From: Amorphophallus konjac
Lineage: Eukaryota; Streptophyta; Magnoliopsida; Alismatales; Araceae
NCBI GenBank assembly: GCA_022559845.1
Contig: CM040125.1
Span: forward strand, 204,020,102-204,084,101
Direction of reading: 5' to 3'
Length of the DNA stretch: 64,000 bases
Part shown: positions 47,379-58,643 of the stretch, in pieces
Layout: every line of letters starts with the position of its first letter
Position numbering within the stretch: the first letter of the stretch is position 1
The notes under the pieces: generated by a model
Database searches by the model: none
Seen by the model: only the letters and a program-made list of their open reading frames with translations
Told to the model about the DNA's origin: nothing
Made by a program: the position numbers and the translations under genes

Positions 47379-48400
47379 ATGGCTCACCGTGTAAATTGGG
47401 ATGAGATGCAACAAACAGTTGCGGGTCTTACCCAGGCCCTCCAAACCGTGGCAAAAGCTGACGTGAGGGCTGGTGCTGGTGATTTGCATCAAAATTTTTG
47501 GAGTTTGAACCCTCCGTGGTTTTCTGCATCATCAAACCCCGACGAAGCGAAAAATTGGATGGACGAGATGGACCGAGTGTTTAATGTCATGTAATGCGCG
47601 GACTGGGAGAAGGTCCTTCTGGCCACTTTTCAACTCACAAAAGATGCACGCACATAGTGGAAGGCTACTACTGCCCCTCTTCAAAATAGACAAATCACTT
47701 GGGCAGAATTTATGGAGCTATTTCGTGCAAAATATTTCTTCGAGCATGTCAAGGAGAGGAAGGAGATGGAATTTACCTCGTTGAGCTAGGTCATGATGTC
47801 AGTGGTGGAGTATGAGCTCCAATTTTCCAGGCTGGCACCTTTTGCTCCCCATCTGGTCGGCACGGACCTGTTAAAGGCTAATCACTTTCTGGACGGTTTA
47901 AGGCCTGGCTTTATTCACCAACTTAGGCCTCAAAACATCCGCACTTATACGGAGATGGTCCAACGAGCACATTTTTGTGAATGGACCTTGGAGAAGATAG
48001 AGAAATTTAAGGGAAATGATGAAAAGTCAAGCCGAAAACGTGATAGGCGAGAGGAAAAAAAAGAAAGGTTTACTATCATGGAGGATGACCCATAACAACA
48101 AGAAGAGGTCCCGCAATGGGAACTATAATGGTAAAGCAAATAGTAATGGTAATGGAAAAAGGAATGGCAATGGCAACGGCATGAATAAAAGGGTTCAAGA
48201 GGAAGAAGAAAAGCAAGTCATGGCGGCATGCTCACTTTGCGAAAAGTTCGGTCATTCAGTCGAAGAGTGCTGGAAGCGTCTCGGCACTTGTCTCAAATGT
48301 GGGAGTTGGGAGCATCACTTGCCCGTGTGTCCTCTCATAAAGGAACAATCTTAAAGGGATAACAATGGACGCAGGAGGCGAGGTCGATTAAATGCCATCT
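47379..48400 (+). pseudogene. Chromovirus gag remnant, plus-strand copy
   Basis: From ATG 47379 the frame encodes the gag N-terminus (NWDEMQQTVAGLTQALQTV, then DEAKNWMDEMDRVFNVM) to a stop at 47592-47594. The core continues with two more stops, then 47793-48095 is open (SVVEYELQFSRLAPFAP to the basic region). The zinc knuckles CSLCEKFGHSVEEC and CLKCGSWEHHLPVC follow in another frame (48016-48354). Both CX2CX4HX4C motifs are complete here, unlike in the minus-strand relative. Shortly after, a trace of the protease start remains (IIGA, about 48465). Confidence 0.86.
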
Positions 48401-48544
48401 TGGATGGCGAGGGTAAACCGATTGAAGGTACTATCTTGACCTATTCACATTTAGCATTGTCTTAATTATTGGTGCAACTAATTGACTACAAGTAAAACAC
48501 ATTCTCCATAAATTCATGCAATGAATTTGGGGACCAAATTCTCC

Positions 48545-48558
48545 TTAAGGGGGGAGGG
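48545..48558 (+). other. Polypurine tract of plus-strand chromovirus
   Basis: TTAAGGGGGGAGGG directly before TGTAACACCC, the LTR start. Confidence 0.88.
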
Positions 48559-51500
48559 TGTAACACCCTTAATTTTTCTAAAAATTATTCAGGATTTTTC
48601 TAAGAATTTTTAAGGTTTTTCAAGAATTAAAAATAATTAATTCTCATTTAAAAATGGCTAATGGGTTATTAAATAAATTTTGGGTTACATAAATTAATAT
48701 TAAAGCCCAAATAAGAACTAATTAATTAGGCCTGATTAAACCATTCCCATAAACTTAATTGTATGGCTTTTAGGCCCAAGCCCACTGCTAGAAACATCCT
48801 TAGGATAATTCCCTATCTTTAGGAGATAAATAGAAGATAAATAGGGGATAATTATAGTGGAATTTGATTTTTATTCAAATTCTGCGCCAAAGGAAATGGC
48901 GGTCTATCGCGAGACTGCCATCTACAATAGGCGGTCCTTAAGTGACAACAATCTCCTTCCGAACATGAGCTTGTAAGAAGTGTGGAAAACTTGGATCTTT
49001 GGCATCCTAATCACATTGGGTCGAAGTGTGTGGACATGTAACCTAGTCTAGAACTCTTAGGGATCGATCTTAACCTCAAGTAGGACTCCCAAATTGATCT
49101 AATCCCCAAACCCTAGGCCAACTCTATAAATAGGCTTGAATATCGACCAGCGCGAACCTTACTTTTGGCTCGCATATTTCGAAGGTAATGAGATGTTATC
49201 TCAGGTTCATCCTTTAGAGGAATTTATTCTCCTTAGTTTTGTCTAGCATCCCTCCAAATCTCGTGCTAGGAGGTCAAGCCGTTGGAGAGCTAGAAGCTCT
49301 ACAAGTTGTTGGTTCGTTGTAACACGTACAGGAATCAGTGTGCTCATCTTACAAAGATCCGAGTAATAGAAGCCCTAGAAGAGGTAATTTCATGTCCGTC
49401 CTTTAGAGTTTATTGTTCCTATTCACATCTTCTCATCACCGTCCAAATTTCATGAATTTAGGACGAGAGGATAAGGAGATAGAGCCACTGGAAGTTGGGG
49501 TTTCCACGCAGGACGTGTAGAAATTGGGGTCTTGTTCCAGTTAGAAATTGGGAGTTTCAAGCCCAAACTAGAGGTAGGTTATCTCATGAACGGCTTAAAC
49601 ATAATGTTAAGAGTAAAAGTCCTCTAATTTCATGTGATTTCATGCTCTGTACGCGATGAACATCATGTTTTATTTACACTGCGCAATTAGCTTATCTCTG
49701 CATGCATATCTTTACACCTTAAGAAGAAAAGGTGAAAACTTTGGCTTAATTCATGCAAACCCATGCATCTTCTTAGTTTATATTCATCCTACCATGTGTT
49801 TATCAACTTGTTTAGCATGGTTTCCTTATGTTACTGCTCTAGATTAGCCCTGCATGCATGGGTTTTACTCTTCTGTCTGAAGGACAGAAGGCGGTCCAGC
49901 AGAGACCGCTATCCTCATATAGCGGCCTCCCGATAGATCGCAGATTGATTATAGCGGCCTCATCATGACCGCAACTTGTTTTCTGTATCCAGTTTATATA
50001 TATATGTATATGCTTAGTCTACAATGATAGAAACCATGCCTTAGCCCTGTTATTTCTGGCACTATCTCATGGTTAGAAGTTATTCATGATTTCTGCTATG
50101 TTTGGTTTCATGCCCAAAACCATATACTCTTATATTAAAGAAACATTTCATATGCTTTATGGACTGGTTTCATGAATGATTTGAATGCTGCTTTATCACG
50201 ATTTCACTCTCATCTTTGAGTCTCTCTTAAGTACATGACACGTATTCCGGTACGATGTCATTAGTTACACTTTACAGTTATAGGCACACTTTCTTGGACT
50301 TGTGAACATCTCCGCCAGATATTCCTTCTACCGGACTGGGGGATCATGTTTCAAGGCCTCCGTAAGACTCTGCGAGCCTGGGATTCCCACTAGGACGCCG
50401 AGCTGATTGTACCCTCAAAGCCCATTTGTCTACGATGCACTCAAGTTTACCGATGTTTTCTGCATTCTGGACAAGATAGTGACCCTCTGGAGACTGCCAC
50501 CTTCTAGTAGTGGCCCGACCATGACCGCCACTTTCCAGAGTTCAACTGTGTCGACCGTTCCTTTCTCTCTAGTGTCGACTATGTCAAGAAACGGTCTTGA
50601 CGTGACAGTCACCTTCATGTTGCGGCAAGGCTATGACCGTTACTTCAAGAAACGGCCTAGGTATGACTGCTTTATGTCTCAAGTGTTCTTAACCCGGTGT
50701 TTGACCCAAGGGTTGACTTTCCTATGTTCCTAGATGGTCTATTGATTGTCTAGAATCTAACACTTTGTTCAATAAGTTATTAATAAATTATGAAAGTTAA
50801 TGAATGTACCATTATGCTGTTGGATTCCCCCTGTGGCATGACCTTGTCCTTAATTCGATCTTTGAACTCTCATGATCATATTTGGTACGTTCTTATTTTG
50901 ATCTTGTTATCATGAGCTTATTGTTTGAATTGTTACATTACTGGCCATACTTTATTGTTATATCTAGTGGAAGTAGCTTGATTTATAACGTGAAGATGCA
51001 GATCGGGCAATAATTGTGTCCAAGGGCTCGACACTAGCCCCCTCGACTGATTGTCGTAAACATAATATAAACCATGGGGTATGCTGAACACTGCCGTCGC
51101 ATTGCACCGGGAGTACTTTTTTTATAAACGGGTGAAACCCACGGGACTCATCATGAAATTATTACATGCTGGTTACATGACATTTTAGTGCATAGCCTTT
51201 ATAGTTATGAAAAATGAAATGTGCATTCTCGTTACATGCAAGTGCATTCTCATTCATGAAAGGCCACATTACATTCTTGCTTGATCATGCTCTTATATCA
51301 TCTCAAATCTCTTATCTTGATCACATCATGTTATTTGTGTTACTTTTATTTTATACGCGTGATTTATCTCCTTTTTCTTTTATCTTACTTCCTAGAGCTA
51401 AAATGTTAATTACTTAAATATTACCTTCATGTTGATATGAAGATACCTACTGGGTAAGTGTGCTCACTACCCTACTTTTTCAATCTTTCCAGGAAACTCT

Positions 51501-51860
51501 AGTGATATCAGATTTCGAGTATTCCGATGATGGATCCGAGAGTGATGATTAAAGGTCCGAGAGAAGACTTAGAGTGTCATGAGTCCTTACGTTAGTTTGG
51601 AGTCATATCATGTAATTTTTACTTTATTGAGTCATATTATGTAATTTTCATTTTTATCAAGTCAAGGAGTCAAGTCTTAGTCTCTATTGTAAAACTTTGA
51701 TTATTATTCAATAAAGTGGAATTTTGAGTACATCACATTGTGTCCATTCATCTTATGTGTGAATGATTTACGCTCTGATTATATTGCTTGCTTGAGGCGT
51801 ATTGCCGACTGCTCACGTCCCCAAGTTGCTTCAGTTGTACACATGTCTCGGGGCGTGACA
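48559..51860 (+). repeat. 3' LTR of plus-strand chromovirus
   Basis: TGTAACACCCTTAATT to GGGGCGTGACA, 3302 bp, matching the 5' LTR with substitutions and small indels. The hairpin at 48896-48921 has one mismatch relative to the perfect one at 44136. TATA at 49125-49132. Confidence 0.93.
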
Positions 51861-53710
51861 TAATCCATTGAGTTTTTAGGGTACAACAAGCTCGGCGTCA
51901 TAGTGGGAATCCCAGGCTCGCAGATAATTATGGAGGCCTTGAAACAAGATCATCTAGTACGGTGGAAAGAATATCAGATGGAGAGGATCACAAGTCCAAG
52001 AAATGGTGCCTATCAAGTGCAAGGTGTAACTAATAGCCTCATACCGGGATACATGCTATGTACTTAAGAAAGACTTGAGGAGAAGATTGTGAATCGTGTA
52101 AAACAACGATCAAACATCAATGAAACAAGTGTATGAAAATACTTTAATACAAGACTATATGAATTTTGGCATGAAATTAGCATAAGATTAAAATAAGTTT
52201 TTAAGACATGGAGGGCATGAAATCTATCATGATTGATGCACAATATAACCAATATCATGACTATAAGGTTATAACTGGGAATATGACCTAATTACTGGGG
52301 CTTAGCATATATTTAATAGGGCTAATCTACGTTCTATTTAGAGTTAATAGGAAGTTGAGTACAGAAATATGTAAGCGGTCTATCTAGAACGGCTATTATA
52401 CAGTCGCGGTTAGTCTGGTACCTGCTACTGCAAGTAGCGGTCTCTGAGAGACCGCCTGCAATTAGGCAGAAGGTATTTAAAGTTGTCTAGGCCTATTCTA
52501 TAGAAATAAATGCATGAAAAGCATGGTGAATAGAAGGTTAATGTAGGAAAACATGTTTAGAACGTCAAATGTGCATGGCAAGACATAAATCATGCTAACA
52601 ATCTCATCTTTTAGTTAAAGGGTGCAGGGATATGCATGTTTATGAAACCTAAATGTGCCATCATGATAAAACATGAAATTCTCTAAGTACAATGCATGAA
52701 ATCACGAGAAATTTGGAAGCTTTTAATCCTAACTTTATATTTAAGCCATCCATGAGATAACCTACCTCTTGGAGACGCTCTAAACTTTGAATTTCTGACT
52801 GAAAGATGATGCTAGCTCCTGCGCGTAGTACGTGGAATCGACAATTTCCTGGCCTTCTAACTACTTAACTGCTTGACCTTAATTCATGAGAATTGGAGGG
52901 TAGGTAGAAGATATAAAGGAGAACAATTTGTTCTAAAGACTCAATGTGAAATTACCTATGCTAGTGCTTCTAAACTTCGGATCTTTCTCAGACAGACACG
53001 TTGGTTCCTGAGCACCCTGCAGAGGAACGGCAACTTGCGAACGTTCTATCTCCTTGGATGCTAGGTCTCCTTGTATGAAATTTGATAGAGGGTTAGATAA
53101 TACTAACGGGCACATAAATTTCTAAATGACTAACATAAAATACTATCATCTTAACGTCGAACCAGGCGAGCCAAAACGAGGGTTCACGCAGGTTAATCCT
53201 AGTCCCTATCTATAGAGTTTGGCTAGGGTTTGAGGATTAGATCGATTAGAAGTCCTAATTTAGAGTAGGATCGATCTCGAAGAGTCTTAGACTAAGTTTT
53301 CATGCTAGATAGCATCGAATCATGTGGATTGGGATGCCAAAAATCCCATTTTTCTACGCCTCTTCAACTCTCGTTCACGGAACCTTGTAGTGGTTAGGTT
53401 GCGACCACCTCTATGAGAACGCAGTTGCGTGATAAACCATGTTCTTGCGGTTAAATCCAAAATTTTTGGATTTTCTAATTATCTCCTCTTTATCCCTTTA
53501 ATCAGCCTATTTATCCAATTTTAAATCTATAAATAGCCCAAATTACCTTTCTAGTAATGGGCTTGGGCCAAAAAGCTTTAGGGTTGGATTCTTGGGCCTG
53601 TTTAAATTGGGCTTAGCCCTTTGGTTAATATAGGGCCTTTAAATTGATTGAATTAACCCATAATTCATTTAATTAGCCCATTAAGCCTTATAAATGCTTA
53701 ATAATTTTAA
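51861..53710 (-). repeat. Chromovirus 5' LTR, third piece, truncated
   Basis: It resumes after the plus-strand insertion and matches the family LTR; its last part (52795-53705) also matches 24340-25245 of the 3' LTR. Similarity stops near 53710, about 50-90 bp before the expected LTR start. It contains modules at about 52376-52470. Confidence 0.85.
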
Positions 53711-54095
53711 GTTGGAGGCCAGTGGCTCATCATGTCTTCCAGATGTGGTCTCTGGACATTCTGAACAGGGGGGAAATTAATCTAATGATGTTTAGTTCAC
53801 CTCCGCCTACTCGTGTTCTCCATCGTTTTATCAATGCCCATATCAGTCCGTTCTATGTAAGTATCAGATGTTTGCTCCCAGGCCACACCAAGTTTTTGGA
53901 TCACGTATACCCTCAATGGGAGGCCAGGGGTTCACGAGTGTTGGCGTGGCCTCCGGCCTTTCCAAAATCAATGAGGAATATCCTCACTGTGTTTCTTGAT
54001 TTTTGTTTGCCACCATTTACTGGATTCTCCTAACCCGAATGCAGATCGGTTTTCCTTCTAGATCCCAATATTACCCTCCTAGCTTTGGGAAGGTG
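53711..54095 (+). other. Unassigned sequence with a 103-codon open frame
   Basis: The frame 53722-54033 has no domain I recognise. The stretch ends in TTTGGGAAGG before TGTTGACATC, which could be a polypurine tract followed by an LTR start, making this the 3' internal end of another element. Support is weak. Confidence 0.3.
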
Positions 54096-57000
54096 TTGAC
54101 ATCTAAAATCTCATTGTATGACAGGCACGCCCTAAGAGCCAAGGGAATAGCTGGCCAAGCGTGAAGAAGCCGAAGGAAGCCTGAAAGGAGGTCCATTCCG
54201 ACTGCTAAAGCCCTAGGTCACCAGATGGAGCATCATGGATCCCATAACTCATCATCTCGAGACGTCTGGAAAGACTTTGCAATAGCTCGACAATGCTATA
54301 CGGCAAGCCGAAATTAACAAACTCAACAAATCGGCATCGACTTGTTCGTGCCGAACAAACCCCACACCTCATCCGACAAGGACAAAAATACACCTCGTGG
54401 TCTCTCACCTAATAAGGAAGCTTCCCGAGATGAAGAAATGTCTCTTGGATCGTAAAATAGGGTGCAAAAGGTAATATCAGTAGAAAACCCGAGTGACCCG
54501 ATCAGGGTACACATTATGCCGGAAAGGTCTGTAAGAGGCCAAAAAGCTACCCAGTGAGGGCGGAAATACTTCAAGCGATAGCCCACTTGATGAAGATGCT
54601 CCATACATCCATAGAGCAGGCCTGATGCCACAAATCACAGTGCCAAAGGCCAAATCAGGAAGAAATCCGAGTAATTTGACATGGGTTCGGCACGTGTCGA
54701 AAACCACTCAGAACTACAAATCGAAGATTGGAGACTTCGAAATCCACATTCCCGAGGTGCTGCATCAAACCCGAGACTGTGTCGGACGTCGAGCATCCAT
54801 CTATATCATTCGGTGCCAACAAAGCAATGAAGAAGATAAAATTTACCAAAATGCCCCTATTGGCTAGAGTGAACCGGCCCCATTCACTTGGTGGATGATG
54901 AATGGCTGCACCACTTCAAGCCTAATGAACCAGCGCACTTCCATTCACTTGATGAATCAGACTGGTAGTAGGTTAATCGGCGCACCCATGCTTGTGCTTG
55001 ATGAGTCGGTGCGCCCCTTCCTCGCTTAGTGAATCGACAAAGCAAACAGAAAGCGAGCCGGTGAGCCGACGCCAGGCCTCCCGTCCCGTCAAATCACCGA
55101 CGCTCTGTTCGCCTATAAATCATCCCCTTTCGAGTGCCGCTGAGTGATGATGATCAGAGAGAAGAAAAGAACCTAGAGAGTGAAACCTACAAGGGAGAAG
55201 AGAGATCGGAGAAGTTCGAGCCACCTCTCCCAGTTCTAGCTTTCCCCTGCTGAAGCATCGTGAGCGGAGTGATCCCCTGTCCTGTTCTTAGGTGGGTTCT
55301 TGCTGCAATAAGGTCCAAAAGGGCAAATAGTTCTCTGGTCCTTTCCTTTCTGTCGAATCCATTTCCCCTTTGGTCATATCCTCTCCCTGTCTGTGGCTTT
55401 GTAATACGCGCTATGACGATCTCTGTTGAAGTTCTGTTTTGAATTTTAGTGAGTCCATAAAAGCCCTTTGGGGCGATAGTTTCTTTCTATCTTTCTATGT
55501 GGTTTGTAATTACAGTGGCTGAGAGTTGTAATGAATGCTCCGAAGGAGCTTTGAATGAATGAAGGCCTCCAAGGTTTCAGGGTGTACCTATTGTTCTGGA
55601 TGTTGCCTCCTCCCCTTATCTTTCATTTCTATAGTTTGCGCGTGTGTTTTCAATCATTGAAAGAGATCCATTCCCCAAGCGTGAGATGGCCAGCTTAAGG
55701 CTACATGTTTACGGTATGATTGAATGGCCATTGGCCATGCCCCCACGGGCGACATTAATCTTCCCCAGCCACTTCTGATGGACCCCTTTACATTATTTTG
55801 GTATTGATTTCTCTGATGCACAGTCTATTTTCAGTTTAATGTGTTTATCATTGTAAGTCACTTGTGCATGACATATTGTCCGTGAGGACAGTCGTGTTCC
55901 CCTTTCACTCACGTTTAGGAGTTGTAAGGGCTCTGGTGTGCTTCCTAAATCTGCTAAAATTTGTATCTTGTTCTCATTCCTCTCTGTATGGCTGTTTGTC
56001 CCTTATAGTGATCATTCTGGCTCTTGGGCTAGTCACACACTGGCACAGTCCTTGTTCATTGAAATGCATCTAGGAACCTCATCATTGGAAAATGTCATGT
56101 ATGTAATCAATGCATCTTTTCTCTGCAAGGGCTGGTGACGTATGCTCAGGATATTAACTCGTAAACTATTTCTGTTCCTTCTGCATCAGCGTATTAATTC
56201 TGTCATAGCTCAATGGATTCACCAGATATTTTATGCCCATCGGGACCTCTGGATTACTGGTTTTTACAACATAGTCTATGGTCCTTAGTCGCTGGGCAAC
56301 AACATGGTTCTCCGAGTTTTTTGCCAATGCTGATGAACATGGGTCCATCATATAAAAGGGGGGAAATACATTCCCTTTTGCTCGAATTGTCATCTTGATC
56401 CTTGATGTGTTTTCGTCATGTTGTTTTCCGATAACCGGGTTCCCCGATCGCGTAGGGCTCTAAGGGACTCGCTTCCCCGTAGCAGGGTCCTTGAGAAACC
56501 ATTTTTTTGGAAGCGAATAACAATAGCCAAATGTATGGCTATAGGACAGACCCACTTCTTGAAGTTTTGATACCGTTGACCGTGGATCGACGGAACTCCT
56601 TGTAGGGTGGTCGTCGGAGCCTCCGCATCCCATTTTGGTCATGAGGTCGCTGTCACCGGCTTACCTGACAGTTGATGAGATCATCTCAGACTCTTCCATG
56701 GACGGATCTCTATTTCATCCTCTATAGTTCTCCGGGATAAGGGGAGATGCTGCCAAAATTTTCCCGTAGTTTTTCCGACTTTCCCATTTAATTTGCTTCT
56801 CTTATTTCAATTGAAGTTGAGATCAATAAATAAATTGATAACAATAACATATGCATTATGTTAATAAACTGCTTCTCAAATTCATGTTGTGCTATTGTGT
56901 ATAAGTTCGCCTCGAACCATATAGAACCCGTGCTCAAGTATGAACCTCACACAGAGAATAAACAATGGAGCTAATCCTATTTTAGCAGAACAAGGGCAGA

Positions 57001-58592
57001 ATTAATATATGAGCTATGAAGGCTTCGGCATCGTGGTCGTTCCAAACTAAAAGGAGGTCATCAACTTTTCTCTGATAATCTGGGACTTGAATGAGCTAAT
57101 TGTAATAGACTTAATAACCTCATGGAGCTGTGAAGCCGTGGACCAACTGGGGTCTTTAACCCTCATCATCCACTTACCCCAAAACTATGCTGCGTCGACT
57201 CCGTTCTTCCCAATCGGTTGCTGAGTCGACTCCACAACCCTCTCGGGTCAACCCCTCCGTCTCCTAGTTTCCCCTTGGTTGACTCCAAATCATCTGGCGT
57301 CCACCTTTCCTTCCTCTTAAGAGCTCCTGCATTGACCCCACACTCTTTGACATCTCGTTCTTCCATCGTGACCCCTCTGCTTCCTCGTTTAGCTCTTGCG
57401 TCGACTCCATAACCCCCTTTGCGTCGACTCTCTTCTATTCGATCAATTTGCTATGTTTGTAAGGCCAGCTTTAAAAGGACGGGATTACTTCCTCAGAGGA
57501 ACAATTATAGCTGAAGAATAGCCAGCCTAGGCCTCCAGTCCATTTCATTTGGATGCATAGGACCCCCAAGGTAGGTAACACAACATGAGTTGGCGCCAAC
57601 CCTACCCAATGGGTGAATCGGCACAAGGCTTTTCACTTTACCCTACGCCAGTTCACGTCACTTCCCTCTCTATTCTCGCCCATGCGCCGATCCATTGCAC
57701 CTTCTCTCATTCTCCTTCTTGCACCGATTCACCTCCTCCCTCTGCGCCGATTCACCTCTCTTCCTGCCTATCCCGTCCTGCACCGATTCACTCCACTTCA
57801 TCCTTTCACCTCCAGACCGACTCACTCCACCTCCTCCTCTCCTTTCTCTCTACGCCGGATCAACCTTCTCTCATCCCTTTCTCCCTTTGTTAACCATGCC
57901 AATCCAATTGTGCTCTCCCTAAGGTCGACCCACAGCCATCCCCCAATATAACAAAAAACACAATAAATAAAGTAAGTAAATAGTGATAAATATAAAAAAA
58001 CCAACAATAACAATAGTGAACCCACTTGGGCACATCTTCATGCATGCACAAAAACATGTATACATGTATGTATATACATATACATATATGCATAGTTATC
58101 TTACTGTGTGCTTATCTGTTTCGATTCTTCGGTATATCAAACGGTGATCTGCGGAAGGTCAGATTAAGTCTAACTGGAGGCTTTCACTGAGCGTAAGGTA
58201 ATCCTCAGATCTAAGTTCTCCGCCATGTACCGGAGGTCGATTTAATACAATGTTACCATATCGTGTGCTTGAGTGCATGTTTAGATCCTGCATTGCAAAA
58301 CACACACTTCTTAATTCTCGCATTCATTCATTTAGCCCCGGCGGCTCTTTATCTTGGCGATTAATGAAGGGTTTTCCTTCTTCCGGAAGGATGTAATTAA
58401 TATCATAGCCTTTATTGTATGATGGACTTTGTGTTCCGACACAATCACCCACCTTTGTCTGATCAGTCAGACGGAGCGCCAATAAAATTTGTCACGAATG
58501 TCACTGGCACGCCCCATGCTTAAATAAAACCCCTAATAAATAACCAAATAAACTAAATAACCACCAATAATTAAAATTACATTCCCACTAGC
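54096..58592 (+). repeat. Degenerate LTR-like region, possibly of a Tat-type element
   Basis: It begins TGTTGACATC (compare TGTTGACACC in the 21848 LTR) and is followed at 58593 by a PBS-like site, so it may be one very long or composite LTR. Inside are a GCGCCGATTC-word block (54885-55060) with TATAAAT at 55114-55120, a GAATGAATGAA stretch near 55553, a second block of words GCGTCGACTC (57190-57430), and a third block of GCGCCGATTCAC words (57605-57860). No convincing gene: the proline/serine-rich frames at 57585-57951 are low-complexity readings of the repeats. Confidence 0.4.
55114..55120 (+). promoter_or_regulatory. TATA-like site after GCGCCGATTC words
   Basis: CCTATAAATCATCC followed within 50 bp by purine-rich leader-like sequence; the arrangement parallels 22873. 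Confidence 0.4.
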
Positions 58593-58611
58593 TGGCACGC
58601 CCGGTGGGACC
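58593..58611 (+). other. Primer-binding site-like sequence
   Basis: TGGCACGCCCGGTGGGACC. It shares CGGTGGGAC with the PBS at 20115-20133. TGGCACGCCCC also occurs 87 bp upstream at 58506. Confidence 0.5.
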
Positions 58612-58643
58612 TTGTCTCCCTTCATCTATTCGCCAAGATAAAG

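Larger units (their letters stand above)
43800..51860 (+). mobile_element. Plus-strand chromovirus of the same family, pol deleted
   Basis: LTRs of 3342 bp (43800-47141) and 3302 bp (48559-51860) flank only 1417 bp of internal sequence: PBS, gag with two zinc knuckles, the first codons of the protease, then the sequence that normally follows the chromodomain, and the polypurine tract. The flanks TAATA (43795-43799) and TAATC (51861-51865) match at four of five bases. It lies inside, and antisense to, the 5' LTR of a relative. Confidence 0.9.
23429..53710 (-). mobile_element. Tekay/Del-like chromovirus with two insertions in its 5' LTR
   Basis: This minus-strand element has a 3' LTR (23429-25284), a degenerate pol with C-terminal chromodomain, gag, a PBS (29953-29965) and a 5' LTR in three pieces (29973-30759, 43235-43799, 51861-53710). 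Removing the two insertions and the duplicated bases gives a 5' LTR of about 3.2 kb, close to the 3.3-kb LTRs of the related plus-strand copy. The 3' LTR is about 1.86 kb because it lacks roughly 1.4 kb internally. The far end near 53710 is truncated about 50-90 bp before the expected LTR start, so no target duplication survives. Confidence 0.88.

Noticed and set aside
54323..54867. Overlapping frames on both strands at 54.2-54.9 kb
   Set aside because: Short, no recognised domain, in LTR-like sequence; not supported as genes.
57585..57951. Proline/serine-rich frames on the plus strand
   Set aside because: Overlapping low-complexity readings of pyrimidine-rich GCGCCGATTCAC repeats in several frames.
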